A stretch of DNA of 12,468 nt from CBDUBU01 sp965365465 (lineage in GTDB: Bacteria; Bacteroidota; Rhodothermia; Rhodothermales; DASSAV01): positions 1-12,468 of the forward strand of contig CBDUBU010000109.1 of NCBI GenBank assembly GCA_965365465.1, in the 5' to 3' direction. Below, in pieces: positions 1 through 7,084 of this stretch (positions within the stretch are counted from its first letter, which is position 1; each line of letters starts with the position of its first letter). A model generated the notes under the pieces. The model did not search any database, had not been told where the DNA came from, and saw nothing but the letters and a program-made list of their open reading frames with translations. Both the position numbers and the translations under genes were made by a program.

Positions 1-764
1 CCCGCGCCTTCCAACAGGTTATGGACTATGCCCGCACCCACCGCCTGCATGAGCGCCCCCTCGGCGAGATCATGCAGGAAGTAGGGCTGCAATTCGAGGG
101 TAAACCGTACATGGCCGGATTGCTCGACCAGCCTGGCGAAGAAATGCTGATCTGCCGCCTGGATGGGTTTGATTGTGTTACCTTCGTCGAAACTACCCTG
201 GCTATGGCCCGCGTTATCAAACAGCAGAACTATTCCTACGATGCGTTCGCAGAACATATGCGTACCCAGCGCTACCGTGACGGCGTAATGGACGGCTATT
301 GCAGCCGTATGCATTATTTCTCGGAATGGATTGCCGATAACGAAGCGCGCTCCCTGGTAGAGAACATCACGCAGAAGCTTGGAGGCAAGCCCCTGAACAA
401 GAAGATCAACTTCATGAGCAGCCACAGGAAAGACTATCCGCGCTTTGCGTCAGACGACAACCTGTACGAGTGCATTCAGGAAATGGAGGACAACATGCAA
501 AACCTCGATCTCTTTTTCATTCCTCAGGATGAGATCCGTTCTGTTTACAACCGGCTCCTCGCAGGCGACATCATCGCAACGGCCACCAACATAGAAGGTC
601 TCGACGTGACCCATACCGGTCTCGTCTATGAAAATGAGGATGGCGCGAAAGGTTTTCTTCACGCCTCTCCCTCCGGCGGTGTAAAGATCTCTCCGGATTT
701 GCAGCGTTACGTACAGGGGGTCAAAAGCCAGATCGGTGTTATCGTTGCCCGCCCTCTGGACTGA
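1..764 (+). CDS. DUF1460 family protein (NlpC/P60-like, putative N-acetylmuramoyl-L-alanine amidase), 5' truncated
   Basis: The frame is open to the left edge: six sense codons (RAFQQV) precede the first visible ATG at 21, so the true start and probably a signal peptide lie outside the window. The 247 residues from that ATG match the DUF1460 family (Pfam PF07313), exported or lipoprotein cysteine hydrolases of the NlpC/P60-type papain-like fold, thought to cleave the amide between N-acetylmuramic acid and the peptide stem. The likely nucleophile is Cys52 in GFDCVTFVET (counting from that ATG) and the likely general base is His198 in DVTHTGLVYE. A second conserved-looking stretch is GFLHASPSGG at 211-220. 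The gene ends 57 bases before ubiE on the same strand, so the two may be co-transcribed, although they have no obvious functional link. The family call is firm; the amidase activity is inferred from the family. Confidence 0.85.
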   Translation, partial: RAFQQVMDYARTHRLHERPLGEIMQEVGLQFEGKPYMAGLLDQPGEEMLICRLDGFDCVTFVETTLAMARVIKQQNYSYDAFAEHMRTQRYRDGVMDGYCSRMHYFSEWIADNEARSLVENITQKLGGKPLNKKINFMSSHRKDYPRFASDDNLYECIQEMEDNMQNLDLFFIPQDEIRSVYNRLLAGDIIATATNIEGLDVTHTGLVYENEDGAKGFLHASPSGGVKISPDLQRYVQGVKSQIGVIVARPLD

Positions 765-821
765 ATGGTGATGCCTTTCGCACCGGATCTCAATCGCTGT
801 TTTGCATCAGAGTCTACGTAG

Positions 822-1553
822 ATGAATAGAAACGATTATCCTCCTGTTGGAGAAGCGCAGGGCAAGAGGCAGCAAATTGAGACGATGTTTGATGCGATTG
901 CGCCGCGTTATGATTTGCTGAACCGAGTGCTAAGTCTTGGGATCGACCAGCAATGGCGCAAGAAGGCCGTTGCTTTGCTGCGTGAGGACAACCCGAAAAC
1001 CATCCTGGACGTGGCTACCGGTACGGCAGACCTTGCCATCCAGGCCATGCATCTGAATCCTGAAAAAATTGTCGGCGTCGACATTGCTGAAGAGATGCTA
1101 CGGATCGGACGGAAAAAGCTCGAACGTATGGGTCTTGCCTCACGCATCACATTGCGCAGGGGAGACTCGCAGCAACTTCCATTCTCCGATGGAGCGTTTG
1201 ATGCGGCCCTGGTTGCTTTCGGCGTTCGCAATTTTGAGGACTTGCAGGCCGGACTTCGCGAGATCAGGCGCGTGCTAAAGAAGAATGGTGCGCTGGTGGT
1301 GCTCGAATTCAGCAAGCCCCGCGCTTTTCCGATAAAACAGGTGTACAGCTTTTATTCAAGACAGATTTTGCCTCGCGTGGGCAGCGCGGTCTCCAGAAAT
1401 GCAGGCGCCTACCGGTATCTCCCCGATTCGGTAGCCGCTTTTCCGGACGGCGAACAGTTCCTGATGCAAATGGAAGAGGCAGGCTATGACGGCTTGCTCT
1501 GGAAACCGCTTACCTTCGGGATTGCTTCGCTCTACAAGGGCCGGACCCTCTGA
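822..1553 (+). CDS. ubiE: Demethylmenaquinone methyltransferase (UbiE/MenG)
   Basis: This 243-residue protein is full length for UbiE/MenG, the SAM-dependent C-methyltransferase that converts demethylmenaquinone to menaquinone (and, where ubiquinone is made, an early C-methylation of that pathway). The N-terminal signature FDAIAPRYDLLN is at 23-34. The SAM-binding loop LDVATGTAD is at 62-70, with the acidic end of strand 2 (VGVDIAEEML) near 84-93. The second family signature, with SRNAGAYRYLPDSVAAFP, is at 191-208. In a member of the Bacteroidota the expected substrate is demethylmenaquinone, so menG would be an equally good symbol. The ATG at 822 gives the normal N-terminus; no clear Shine-Dalgarno site precedes it. 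It is the last plus-strand gene and converges on the RHH gene, with only 22 bases between the two stops and no obvious hairpin. Confidence 0.96.
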   Translation: MNRNDYPPVGEAQGKRQQIETMFDAIAPRYDLLNRVLSLGIDQQWRKKAVALLREDNPKTILDVATGTADLAIQAMHLNPEKIVGVDIAEEMLRIGRKKLERMGLASRITLRRGDSQQLPFSDGAFDAALVAFGVRNFEDLQAGLREIRRVLKKNGALVVLEFSKPRAFPIKQVYSFYSRQILPRVGSAVSRNAGAYRYLPDSVAAFPDGEQFLMQMEEAGYDGLLWKPLTFGIASLYKGRTL

Positions 1554-1575
1554 AAACAACCCTGATGTCGCTGAT

Positions 1576-1914
1576 TTAATCGATAGCCTGTTGCTCTACA
1601 CAACTCGGACAGTCGAGCCACGCCTCAGCCGGAATCTGCGACAGCGCCTTCGGACTTCTCCCCCGCTCAAACACAGGCCGGTACAAGATGGCTCCCTCCT
1701 GGTAATGCGTCCCACAGGTATGACAGTCAACATCATCCTGCAACTCAACAGGGGTATAACCTGCAATCACCCACCCGTCGTGCCCGATGTGCGCAGCAAG
1801 GCTCTCCAGCGCTGCCCGTACCGTCTGGGACTTGTTGCCCGCGTAATAGGTCTCGGCTAGCTTCTCAAGCAGCAGTACAGTTGTGTTGTCTAGCGTGAAG
1901 TTCAGGCGATGCAT
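1576..1914 (-). CDS. Ribbon-helix-helix protein with C-terminal CxxC...CxxC (putative metal-responsive repressor)
   Basis: I choose the ATG at 1914 (112 residues); an in-frame start at 1992 would add 26 residues that lie wholly inside the upstream MerC-like gene and look like nothing known. The N-terminus fits a ribbon-helix-helix DNA-binding fold: a strand MHRLNFTL, a helix around 9-24 and a second helix 27-43 introduced by AGNKSQTVRAAL, the usual turn and helix start of such repressors. After this comes an unfamiliar C-terminal half with two cysteine pairs, C64HTC67 and C102PSC105, which could coordinate one zinc or another thiophilic metal. The start lies inside the 3' end of the MerC-like gene (50-base overlap, different frame), pointing to translational coupling. 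Role as an autoregulator of that gene is inference. It could also be an antitoxin-like RHH protein, but no toxin partner is present. Confidence 0.75.
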   Translation of the reverse strand: MHRLNFTLDNTTVLLLEKLAETYYAGNKSQTVRAALESLAAHIGHDGWVIAGYTPVELQDDVDCHTCGTHYQEGAILYRPVFERGRSPKALSQIPAEAWLDCPSCVEQQAID

Positions 1915-2365
1915 ACATTTTGCCCGGATCAACCGTGTGAAAATGTGTCTCTTCGGAAGTAGGAGCGCCGGCAGGCAGGCTGCAATGCGCACCTCTACGC
2001 CAGTTGATCCAGTGACCGGTAATCAGCAGAAAGCTTCCGATCATGGTCACTATCATCTCCAGTGGCGCTCCAGGGCCTATGTGCCCCAATATACCGGCTG
2101 CCAGAATGAAAACCAGTCCGCTGCCGAGAAGAACCAGTATCATCCATCGCCTGTGGCGACGATAGGCGGAAATCATAGCCAGCGCGGTCGTCGGAACCAG
2201 AAGCACCGCAATAGCGGGGTGCATCCATGCATGAAGCGTTTCCCCGAAGGGCCATAGCGGGAGCAAGGCTAGCAAAACCGGCAACAGCAGGCAATGCACC
2301 ACACATATACCTGACAGCGTAATCCCGACACGATCCCACAAACCTGCAAGGGTCTTACGCGGCAT
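1865..2365 (-). CDS. MerC domain-containing inner-membrane protein
   Basis: From the ATG at 2365 this is a 166-residue protein with four predicted membrane segments, roughly 13-37, 49-68, 74-94 and 102-122. The first contains SGICVVHCLLLP (Cys21, His24, Cys25), the pattern of the MerC family (Pfam PF03203). MerC was defined as a mercuric-ion carrier of mer operons, but many relatives, especially in Bacteroidota, are found without merA or merT and have unknown metal specificity. No other mer gene is present, so mercury resistance should not be assumed. The tail after the last helix carries His and Cys residues (HCS near 127-129, HFH at 141-143, a final Cys163). The frame is open upstream to 2536, but those extra 57 codons run through the palindrome and are not MerC-like, so I use the internal ATG. 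The start has no strong Shine-Dalgarno site. Confidence 0.82.
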   Translation of the reverse strand: MPRKTLAGLWDRVGITLSGICVVHCLLLPVLLALLPLWPFGETLHAWMHPAIAVLLVPTTALAMISAYRRHRRWMILVLLGSGLVFILAAGILGHIGPGAPLEMIVTMIGSFLLITGHWINWRRGAHCSLPAGAPTSEETHFHTVDPGKMYASPELHARQHNCTAA

Positions 2366-2419
2366 CGCGTCCGAAAAGGTATGCTTCTGAAAAACAGCTT
2401 TGCTCACAAATCTACCGAA

Positions 2420-2459
2420 GTATACAAAGGTGTGTATTGCAGTACACACCTTTGTATAC
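2420..2459. promoter_or_regulatory. 40-base near-perfect palindrome, probable operator of the merC-like/RHH operon
   Basis: The left arm GTATACAAAGGTGTGTA (2420-2436) is exactly complementary to the right arm TACACACCTTTGTATAC (2443-2459), and the 6-base centre TTGCAG is itself symmetric except for one mismatched pair. It lies 54 bases upstream of the ATG of the MerC-like gene and 45 bases past the stop of the small gene before it. Neither side ends in a run of T on the strand that would be transcribed, which argues against a terminator. Length and symmetry suit binding of one or more repressor dimers. Each arm contains CACCTTTG, close to the TAnnTTTG -7 element known from Bacteroidota, so the site may overlap promoters. 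The binding protein is not known; the RHH protein of the same operon is the obvious candidate. Confidence 0.65.
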
Positions 2460-2504
2460 CTTGTTCCCCGCTTTCCCAGACCACCTCCGGCTCGACACAA
2501 AGCC

Positions 2505-2699
2505 TTACTTGACTGGCTTTGGGCCGTTGAGGTCATCGTCGGGGTTGTCTACCAGTCCTTTGCGTCTCGCCTCCGCCACCTTTGCAGGATCGGGGGCCAC
2601 ACCCTGTTTATTCACACCTTCCTGCGGCGTGCTCTCCGGGTCGCTGTTGACGACAGGATTGTGCGAATCATCGAGTTCAGGCTTTTTCTCTTCAGACAT
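2505..2699 (-). CDS. Small hydrophilic hypothetical protein
   Basis: This reading frame encodes 64 residues, starting MSEEKKPELDDSHNP and ending DDDLNGPKPVK. It is rich in Asp, Glu, Lys, Pro and Asn, has no Cys, no membrane segment and no signal peptide, and is probably unstructured. I do not recognise a family. It is listed as a gene because its composition is that of a soluble protein with charged residues evenly spread, unlike the Arg/Cys/Ser-rich products of the overlapping frames. It has an ATG start and points the same way as the MerC-like gene downstream, with the palindrome between them. No good Shine-Dalgarno site is visible. It could be spurious. Confidence 0.5.
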   Translation of the reverse strand: MSEEKKPELDDSHNPVVNSDPESTPQEGVNKQGVAPDPAKVAEARRKGLVDNPDDDLNGPKPVK

Positions 2700-3361
2700 C
2701 CTGGTTTTTCCGGTCTACTTGGAAATTTAAAGTGGATAACTCTTCCAGGCGCTTTGTACCTGCTTGAACCACAGAAGTTAACCTGCGGAGCGTTACAACT
2801 TCGTATGCTGCCCGGAGAGACTGTTTGGCAAGGCCCTATCCATAGCAGCCTGCCACAAACCGGGCAGGTTGCCGGAATAACCTGTTCTGCCTGCCCGCCA
2901 TAGCCTACCTTTCCCCCTGGTTTCCGGCAACGCACCGCCAGAGCATACCGCCTTCCCTCGCCTCTCTGTGTCATGCTGAACAAAGGAAAGCATCTATGCC
3001 CACAAAACGGCAGGCGCTCAAGGCGGACGATCCTGCCTTTCCTTCAAACTGGCAAACCAGCCGAAAAAGCTGTGAGAAGAAAGAAAAAGGAGGCGCTTCA
3101 ACGCAATGACAGGGACCTGAAATGAAAAGAAAAGCGGTGTGGGGCGCGAAACCGCGTTTTGGGCCGCAAAAACCGCAAAACGGCCCTGACGTGGTCAAAA
3201 AGGGCGTTTTACACACACGAAAAACCGCAATAAACCGCTGAAAATCCGCAATAAACCGCAAAATAATCCACGAGGACCGCGAAGCGATGGCCCCTGAAAG
3301 GCAATGGGCATCCTGCTAAAGCAGTTTCACCACCGGGCCGAAGAGAAAGAACGCCTGCCTC
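2700..3361. other. Intergenic region of about 660 bases with no convincing gene
   Basis: No frame gives a recognisable protein. Minus-strand frames around 2612-2993 have Cys/Arg-rich products typical of non-coding sequence. The right half holds the AAACCGC repeat cluster described separately. On the plus strand two tiny ATG frames with Shine-Dalgarno-like sequences (2996-3109 and 3122-3241) are discussed under findings. The stretch from about 3060 to 3140 is purine-rich. No terminator with a T-run was seen after the M23 peptidase gene, which ends at 3362. Confidence 0.6.
3149..3261. repeat. Short-motif repeat cluster (AAACCGC / GCGGTTT)
   Basis: AAACCGC occurs five times exactly on the plus strand, at 3149-3155, 3170-3176, 3222-3228, 3232-3238 and 3253-3259, with a variant AAATCCGC at 3242-3249. 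The last part forms two tandem 21-base units (3220-3240 and 3241-3261) that agree at 18 of 21 positions. A short inverted repeat, GGGCCG at 3161-3166 and CGGCCC at 3181-3186, sits among them. The cluster lies in the gap downstream of the M23 gene. It resembles the short simple repeats often found between genes in this part of the bacterial tree; no function is evident. Confidence 0.6.
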
Positions 3362-4612
3362 TTACCATCCTTTCACCGGAGATGCAGGCATGGCCGGGCT
3401 GTCAACAGCAGGCTTATTGCTGGAAGGAGCGACCCTCTCCGGCTTCCTGAGAGGCAAAACCTCGGCTTCGTTCACCTCCGGCGTCCCGGCGAGAGAGGGA
3501 GGTTTCACCTGCACTGCCGTCCGTCGTACAGGCGGCAAGGGAGGCAATTCGCTTACATGCCGCGTAGAAAACATAATCATGTCCATATATCTCTTCCCGC
3601 CTCCCGAAAGCGTGCAGTTACGGACATGGTCGCCGGAGAGCAAATGATCCGAGATGTAATCATAGGCAACGTCGGTTGGCTGCACCCAGGATACCGTTCC
3701 CTCCGACACCATAACTCGCGAAGGTGCAACCTGAACAGGTACGCCAGACTGTGTGAAGCTCACTTCCAGCGACGGCGCGGCGGCATCATATGGCTCTCGG
3801 CTGAGCCAGGGATAGCGAAAAAGCATATCGAGCGGCTGTTGGTTGGGAATCAAAACCTTGAAAAACACTTCTTGCCGGGACAGGAACTCGTCGATGCTGA
3901 GAGAGGGATTTTGCTGTAGGGATAGATACAAGTCTGCTACATCCAATCCCGCCAGGTTAATGCCATTGTACATATCATGGCGATTTGCCGATCTGCGGTA
4001 ATACTTGCCGTACCACTGGTTGAATTCTCCATTCAGCAACATGTTGATTTCGAAATGCAGATGCGCGCGGCGGAGCGTGATCCCGGTCCCCGTATAGCCG
4101 ATTCGGCCCAGGGCATCGCCCTGCCTTATCCTGCTGCCGACTTGTACGTTCACGTCCCCAAGATGCGCGTACAGGCTATAAAAAGGAGCATTGTCCCACC
4201 AGTGTTCCACAACTACATACTTGCCGTAACTTGAGTACCTGGCAACCCGATTTGCATACACGACGCGCCCGTCATCTATGGCGCGAACCGTATCGAGCGG
4301 CTCGCCGGAGGCATCCCTGTAGAGTGGTTTGATATCGAGTCCTTCATGAAACCGGGTAAACACAACCCCGGCGCGTGTTTCCTTCTGGTTGCGTACAAAC
4401 CCATACTGCCCTCCTTCCCACGGATACGACTTCTTGCCCTTGAAAAATCTATCGGTGTACTGGTAAAAGCTTTCACCATCCCCATCCAGAAGCGCCTGAT
4501 TACTGGTGGGAAGAATAAGGTTGAGGGGTCTTGCGCTCGCGCCCCCTGCAAACAACCCTATTGCCAGAGAGGCAGCCGCAACGAGAACGCATTTGTGGTA
4601 CGGAACAGTCAT
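3362..4612 (-). CDS. Exported M23 family metallopeptidase (LytM/DUF1343-unrelated, peptidoglycan endopeptidase-like)
   Basis: From the ATG at 4612 this is a 416-residue protein; a TTG four codons earlier (4624) is less likely. Residues 1-27 form a signal peptide (VLVAAASLAIGLFAGGASA, then RP). The M23 zinc peptidase motifs are visible: HEGLD with His89 and Asp93, and HLHFE with His184 and His186, plus the family stretch GRVVYANR...YGKYVVVEH at 115-137. Known M23 enzymes cut peptide cross-bridges in peptidoglycan from the periplasm. All zinc ligands are intact, so it is probably active rather than an EnvC/NlpD-type activator. There is no N-terminal coiled coil. About 230 residues follow the catalytic domain: an unrecognised region and a Pro-rich tail from about 355. 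It follows the TonB receptor gene by 72 bases on the same strand and may be co-transcribed with it. Confidence 0.9.
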   Translation of the reverse strand: MTVPYHKCVLVAAASLAIGLFAGGASARPLNLILPTSNQALLDGDGESFYQYTDRFFKGKKSYPWEGGQYGFVRNQKETRAGVVFTRFHEGLDIKPLYRDASGEPLDTVRAIDDGRVVYANRVARYSSYGKYVVVEHWWDNAPFYSLYAHLGDVNVQVGSRIRQGDALGRIGYTGTGITLRRAHLHFEINMLLNGEFNQWYGKYYRRSANRHDMYNGINLAGLDVADLYLSLQQNPSLSIDEFLSRQEVFFKVLIPNQQPLDMLFRYPWLSREPYDAAAPSLEVSFTQSGVPVQVAPSRVMVSEGTVSWVQPTDVAYDYISDHLLSGDHVRNCTLSGGGKRYMDMIMFSTRHVSELPPLPPVRRTAVQVKPPSLAGTPEVNEAEVLPLRKPERVAPSSNKPAVDSPAMPASPVKGW

Positions 4613-4684
4613 CTTATCGCACAAGTCTCGGGTTTTGACAATAGCGGAATATAGAAAACATGAAGCGGCAATCCCAGGTTACCG

Positions 4685-6952
4685 TTAGAAGGAAAACTGA
4701 ACTTCAAAGCGAATATTGCGGCCCGGATCAGGAATCCCGTAGGGTTTGAAGCGACTCAGGTGCGACACATAGTTTTTGTTCAACAGATTATCTATGGCAA
4801 GCACCGGCGCCACAGACACCGCACCCACGTTCAGCGTTGCGCGGCACGAGACATCCCAGAGCACGTACCCCTCGGTGGGAGCCTCAAGCGCCGCAACACG
4901 TGTTTGCTTTGCCGCCAGAGTCGGCCCCATCCGGATGCTTATATCCTCAAACGCTCCGAGCCTGTTTCTATCAAAACCCAGGCCAATGTGTGTACGGAAA
5001 GGAGGCGAAAGAGGCAATGGCTCTTTCGTGGCCAGGTCCTGCGTAAACGTGAGATCCCCTGTTACCGACAGATGAAGCCAGTCCAGCGGGTGGGGATGCA
5101 CATCCATGGTGAACTCTCCTCCCCACAGGCGCGCCCGTGTTTGACTGTAAGCATATACTACATATCCCGATGCAGGATCAATGCGATCTGTCTGACGGGC
5201 CACAATGAACTGATCGATGGTATTTGCAAAACCTCCTGCTTCCAGGTGTATGTGTTCGGAAAACCAGCGCAGCGTTGCATCCAGGCTGAAGCTGCTTTCC
5301 GGACGAAGCGAGGCATTCCCCTGCTCAAAACGGATGGTTCCCTCATGAACGCCGTTTCCGAACAACTCGATCAACACCGGAGCACGCCAGGCGCGTCCGG
5401 CGTTTACCGCCGCCGACAAGCCGCTTATAGGCTGCCAGGCCAGCCCCACCGCGCCACTGAACGCCCGGTAGTTGCGTGTCTGGCTTGCGACATCCAGTTC
5501 TTCGTTATCTTCCACATCAAGCCGACGAACATCCAGACGAACCCCTCCGTTTATGGTCAGGCGATGCAGTGTCAGTTCCTCAAATACAAAGGCAGCCGCG
5601 TTCCATACCCTGGCTCCCGGAATAAGGGATTCCTCCGCAAGCGTTTCGTTTCGCTGATACATTCCGCTCAGACCAAACGTGCCGAACAGTAGTCCTACAG
5701 GGTGATGGTGGATGAAAACATCGCTCGTCAAAGTGGAAAGGCGCAGATAGAGCGCAGGATCATGCCCGGAATCAGGTTCCGAGAACAGCAATGCGGACAG
5801 ATGCGCCGGCTCCTCATGTTCTCCAAACTCCTTGCGCCGGTTCTGCTGCCAGGTGGAAATCCATTCCAGGCGGTGTCCTGCAACGGGAAATTTTGCCTCG
5901 GCGCGAACTGCATCGTGGGAAACACGCTGGTACGGCAGATCAATGTCATAACGATCTGAACCGGGCAGCAGAGGTGCATCAGGCTCAAAAAGACCAATCC
6001 GACTGCTGAACCGGCGGTACCCTGCCTCAAGGGTTCCCCTCCCTATGGACCTACCGGCGCGAACCGATCCGGTGTACTCAGACATCCCCGTATTCGGAAC
6101 CAGTCCGGGAGGAGTGTCATAACTGCCCGCCCGTCGCGCACCAATGGAGGCATCATAAAAGAGGCGCTGCCGGTTGCCGCCTGCTCTTGCATGTCCCGCC
6201 CCCATACGCGCATTGCTTAATCCCTGTAAAATCACCGCACCAGCAAACGGATCTGTATACTCAAAAAGGCTCTTGCGCCTCGTCTGTACAACCCCGCCTA
6301 TTGCATCCGAACCGTATAACAGACTTGCCGGGCCTTTCAGCACTTCTATCCGGTCCACATCGAAACTGCCTAGCTCAGGCCCATGCTCATCTCCCCACTG
6401 CTGGCCCTCCTGTCGTGTTCCGTCCTGAACGACGAGCACCCGCTGAGAACTGAGACCTCGAATGACTGGCTTGGCAATGCTTGCGCCCGTACGGAGCAAT
6501 CTCACGCCCGGAACCCCTTCAAGTGCATCCAGCGCTGAAACGCCACGGTTCTCGGCAAGCACGAACCCCTCCACGACCGATACAGCTTGCGGTGTGGAAA
6601 GAACATCAGAGGCTTGCCCTTTGGCCGTCACGACAATGGGCGGCGCCTCTATGGCAGTAGGTTTTAACGATACATTCAAGGTAACGTAACCTGATCCCAC
6701 CGTAACCACACGGCTTTCGCTCTGGAAACCCAGAAAGCTTATGGAAACCCTGTACGAGCCTGCTCTGGCGAGTTCAAGCTCATAGTTTCCTTCTGTGTCT
6801 GTTACGGCTCCTGACTGCGTTGCCGGGATGAATATGGCAGCCCCGATAAGAGCTTCATTCGTTTCGGCATCTGTCACTTTTCCCCGAATCGTCTGTGCTC
6901 CGGCCCGTTGAATGCCGGGCAGAAGCAGCAAACATACAAATAGAATGCGCAT
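4685..6952 (-). CDS. TonB-dependent outer-membrane receptor with carboxypeptidase-regulatory-like N-terminal domain
   Basis: This 755-residue protein starts with a signal peptide (MRILFVCLLLLPGIQRAGAQ), followed by a carboxypeptidase D regulatory-like beta-sandwich at about 21-100 (IRGKVTDAETNEALIGA, TDTEGNYELEL, ISFLGF). A TonB-dependent plug at about 110-225 contains VIRGLSSQRVLVVQDGTR and RIEVLKGPASLLYGSDAIGG at 201-220. The rest is a 22-stranded barrel ending in an aromatic residue (FEVQFSF). It would import a ligand across the outer membrane with energy from TonB-ExbBD. The substrate is not stated by the sequence, but QQWGDEHGPE in the plug, NGVHEGTIRFEQGNASLRPE in the barrel and His-rich loops (GEHEEPAH, FIHHHPVG) resemble ZnuD-type metal receptors, so zinc or another metal is my best guess. 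No SusD partner is present, which argues against glycans. A weak AGAGAG lies before the ATG. Confidence 0.93.
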   Translation of the reverse strand: MRILFVCLLLLPGIQRAGAQTIRGKVTDAETNEALIGAAIFIPATQSGAVTDTEGNYELELARAGSYRVSISFLGFQSESRVVTVGSGYVTLNVSLKPTAIEAPPIVVTAKGQASDVLSTPQAVSVVEGFVLAENRGVSALDALEGVPGVRLLRTGASIAKPVIRGLSSQRVLVVQDGTRQEGQQWGDEHGPELGSFDVDRIEVLKGPASLLYGSDAIGGVVQTRRKSLFEYTDPFAGAVILQGLSNARMGAGHARAGGNRQRLFYDASIGARRAGSYDTPPGLVPNTGMSEYTGSVRAGRSIGRGTLEAGYRRFSSRIGLFEPDAPLLPGSDRYDIDLPYQRVSHDAVRAEAKFPVAGHRLEWISTWQQNRRKEFGEHEEPAHLSALLFSEPDSGHDPALYLRLSTLTSDVFIHHHPVGLLFGTFGLSGMYQRNETLAEESLIPGARVWNAAAFVFEELTLHRLTINGGVRLDVRRLDVEDNEELDVASQTRNYRAFSGAVGLAWQPISGLSAAVNAGRAWRAPVLIELFGNGVHEGTIRFEQGNASLRPESSFSLDATLRWFSEHIHLEAGGFANTIDQFIVARQTDRIDPASGYVVYAYSQTRARLWGGEFTMDVHPHPLDWLHLSVTGDLTFTQDLATKEPLPLSPPFRTHIGLGFDRNRLGAFEDISIRMGPTLAAKQTRVAALEAPTEGYVLWDVSCRATLNVGAVSVAPVLAIDNLLNKNYVSHLSRFKPYGIPDPGRNIRFEVQFSF

Positions 6953-7084
6953 GGCGATCTCTCTGAAGTGAATACATATTGGAAGCTATCCATGGCACAG
7001 CATGTTGCGCGACCAACGAGTACGCCTGCTCGCAGAGAAGCAAATTGGCTCTGAGCGGCGAAGGAAGCGGACAAAATGCTGCGG

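Noticed and set aside
1865..2365. A mercury-resistance (mer) operon.
   Set aside because: Only a MerC-domain protein is present; no merR, merA, merT or merP is visible, and the family is wider than mercury transport.
2420..2459. The palindrome as a transcription terminator of the small gene before it.
   Set aside because: The stem is A+T-rich and is followed by TTCGG on the minus strand and by CTTGTT on the plus strand, not a T-run. An operator is the better reading.
2612..2983. A 123-codon minus-strand frame containing CPVCGRLLW and further cysteines, looking like a zinc ribbon.
   Set aside because: Apart from that one motif the product is Arg/Ser/Pro-rich without pattern, it overlaps the small hydrophilic gene out of frame, and the second Cys pair is not a proper CxxC. 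It may be a relic, but I cannot support it as a gene.
2971..3261. A 96-codon minus-strand frame rich in Phe and Cys.
   Set aside because: Its composition is produced by the GCGGTTT repeats read in frame; there is no ribosome binding site or recognisable domain.
4760..5692. A 310-codon plus-strand frame antisense to the TonB receptor.
   Set aside because: Product is Arg/His/Cys-rich with no domain and lies opposite a clear receptor gene; it is a shadow of that gene's codon use.
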